Assembly (NCBI RefSeq): GCF_018069925.1
Contig: NZ_JAGPXB010000012.1
Coordinates: 41,588 to 105,587, forward strand
Direction: 5' to 3'
Length of the DNA: 64,000 nt
DNA from: Flavobacterium erciyesense
GTDB taxonomy: Bacteria > Bacteroidota > Bacteroidia > Flavobacteriales > Flavobacteriaceae
The position numbers and the translations under genes were made by a program. The notes under the pieces were generated by a model. It worked only from the letters and a program-made list of their open reading frames with translations, ran no database searches and was not told the origin of the DNA. Below are positions 63,060 through 64,000 of this stretch, piece after piece; the stretch's first letter is position 1, and every line of letters starts with the position of its first letter.

Positions 63060-64000
63060 TTATTTTTCTCGAATTAAATAAATCCAACCCGTTTTTGGCG
63101 TTCCAGATTCAAATTCAATTACATAGTAATAGGTAGCACTTGGCAAAGCTTCGCCAGAATTGGATTGCCCTGTCCATTGATTTGTATAATTAGATTGACT
63201 GTACACCTTGATACCATATCTATTAAAGACTTCTAATTTTTTAACTTTCATAAAAGTTAAATCAAAAGAATCATTAGAACCATTTCCATCCGGAGAAATC
63301 CCCTTTTGAATGTTGCAAAAAATAGACTCAATTGTAAAAGTCTGAGTAGTCTCGCATCCAGTCGCCGCAGAACGAATTGAAAGCGAAAAAACTGCAGGAA
63401 ACACAATTGAATTTGAATTAGATGCTACTTGAGAGAGATTAAGGCTACTTGCTGTACCTACTACCATACCATTTGGATCTTTCCATTGATAGGTAACTTG
63501 GGAAGGGTCATAACTTGAACTACGCGGAATAGCCGTTAGCACAAATTCATTATTTACACAATTGGATCCGGTCTCGAATTGAATTTGCTGCGGAATTGCA
63601 TTGATAGTAACTATTCCGCCTGTCGCAATACATGCAGGACTGTTAGTAAAACGAACTGTAATAGTATAATTTCCTGGTATTAGATTAGAAAAAACTGGAC
63701 TATTTTGATATCCATTACCGATACTGTATTGCACATTTTGCTGCGCACTAATAGTTATGCTTCCCGTAGGAACCGCACAAGTGGGCTGCACAATTGTAGT
63801 AGCAGTAGGAATGGTTGGTAACTGTGGTAGCGCATCAATAGTTACCGTTTGTGTTGATGAAGTAATACAAGTGTTATCCGTTGTACTTCTAACGTAAAGT
63901 GTATATGTATTTGGAGCTAATCCTGACAACACATTTGATGTTTGATAGTTGGTTCCATTCAAACTATACTCCACTCCATTTTGTGTACTCACTGTAATAG
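63060..64000 (-). CDS. gliding-motility/T9SS adhesin, C-terminal part (runs off the window)
   Basis: At least 313 residues; the frame is open to the window end, so the start is outside. Repeated beta-sandwich units of SprB-like type (VNGTNYQTSNVLSGLAPNTYTLYVR; PTCAVPTGSITISAQQ...YSIGNGYQNSPVFSNLIPGNYTITVR) precede a C-terminal type-B sorting domain (ISPDGNGSNDSFDL...KVKKLEVFNRYGIKVYS...GEALPSATYYYVIEFES). Such proteins are exported through the type IX system and displayed on the surface, where they move on the cell or stick to surfaces. The GTG at 63992 is not the true start. Confidence 0.9.
   Translation of the reverse strand, partial: ITVSTQNGVEYSLNGTNYQTSNVLSGLAPNTYTLYVRSTTDNTCITSSTQTVTIDALPQLPTIPTATTIVQPTCAVPTGSITISAQQNVQYSIGNGYQNSPVFSNLIPGNYTITVRFTNSPACIATGGIVTINAIPQQIQFETGSNCVNNEFVLTAIPRSSSYDPSQVTYQWKDPNGMVVGTASSLNLSQVASNSNSIVFPAVFSLSIRSAATGCETTQTFTIESIFCNIQKGISPDGNGSNDSFDLTFMKVKKLEVFNRYGIKVYSQSNYTNQWTGQSNSGEALPSATYYYVIEFESGTPKTGWIYLIREK

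Overview
The window looks like the chromosome of a Flavobacterium-type bacterium (phylum Bacteroidota). The DNA is AT-rich. It carries SusC/SusD pairs, a type IX secretion/gliding-motility cluster (SprF/PorP-like protein, PorE-like OmpA protein, adhesin with a gliding-motility C-terminal domain), TAnnTTTG-type promoters, and lipoproteins and AraC-type regulators typical of this group. Genus is inferred from protein style only.

Layout. 1-6.4 kb: end of a glycan-use locus (SusD end, exported EEP hydrolase, two exported GH30 glycosidases), then a degenerate-Nudix regulator. 6.5-9.9 kb: chromate-resistance operon on the minus strand (ChrB-AraC fusion regulator, small outer-membrane protein, ChrA, exported Fe/Mn superoxide dismutase). 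10-18.4 kb: heavy-metal efflux operon on the minus strand (His-rich small exported proteins, HupE/UreJ-like protein, membrane-anchored protein, CusA/CzcA pump fused to an outer-membrane factor, adaptor). 19.2-28.5 kb: type I restriction-modification island with an invertible pair of hsdS genes, a tyrosine recombinase and a PD-(D/E)XK-like companion gene.

29.1-35.7 kb is the most unusual part. Five single-gene units, all on the minus strand, are separated by four 129-131 bp hairpin-forming repeats. Each repeat starts 6-13 bp after a stop codon. The first bases of each unit are complementary to the beginning of the repeat that follows the same unit's gene, which is the pairing rule of integron gene cassettes. 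The core sequences do not fit the canonical attC consensus and no integron integrase is in the window. The cargo looks defensive (Mrr-like nuclease, HEPN/Abi-like protein, EEP nuclease, two membrane proteins). An IS1182-family element sits inside one repeat; removing it on paper restores a 129 bp repeat.

36.1-44.3 kb: small XRE regulator, a strongly folded ~105 nt element, then a SusC-SusD-S9 peptidase operon, probably for peptide uptake. About 45-50.2 kb: a mobilizable element (AbiEii-type toxin pair, MobC-like protein, relaxase, large serine recombinase) abutting tRNA-Val. 50.3-64 kb: core genes (folC, exbB/exbD/tonB-like, amino-acid dehydrogenase, anmK, acyl-CoA dehydrogenase, glycosyltransferase, miaE), ending in the type IX secretion/gliding cluster, which runs off the window edge.
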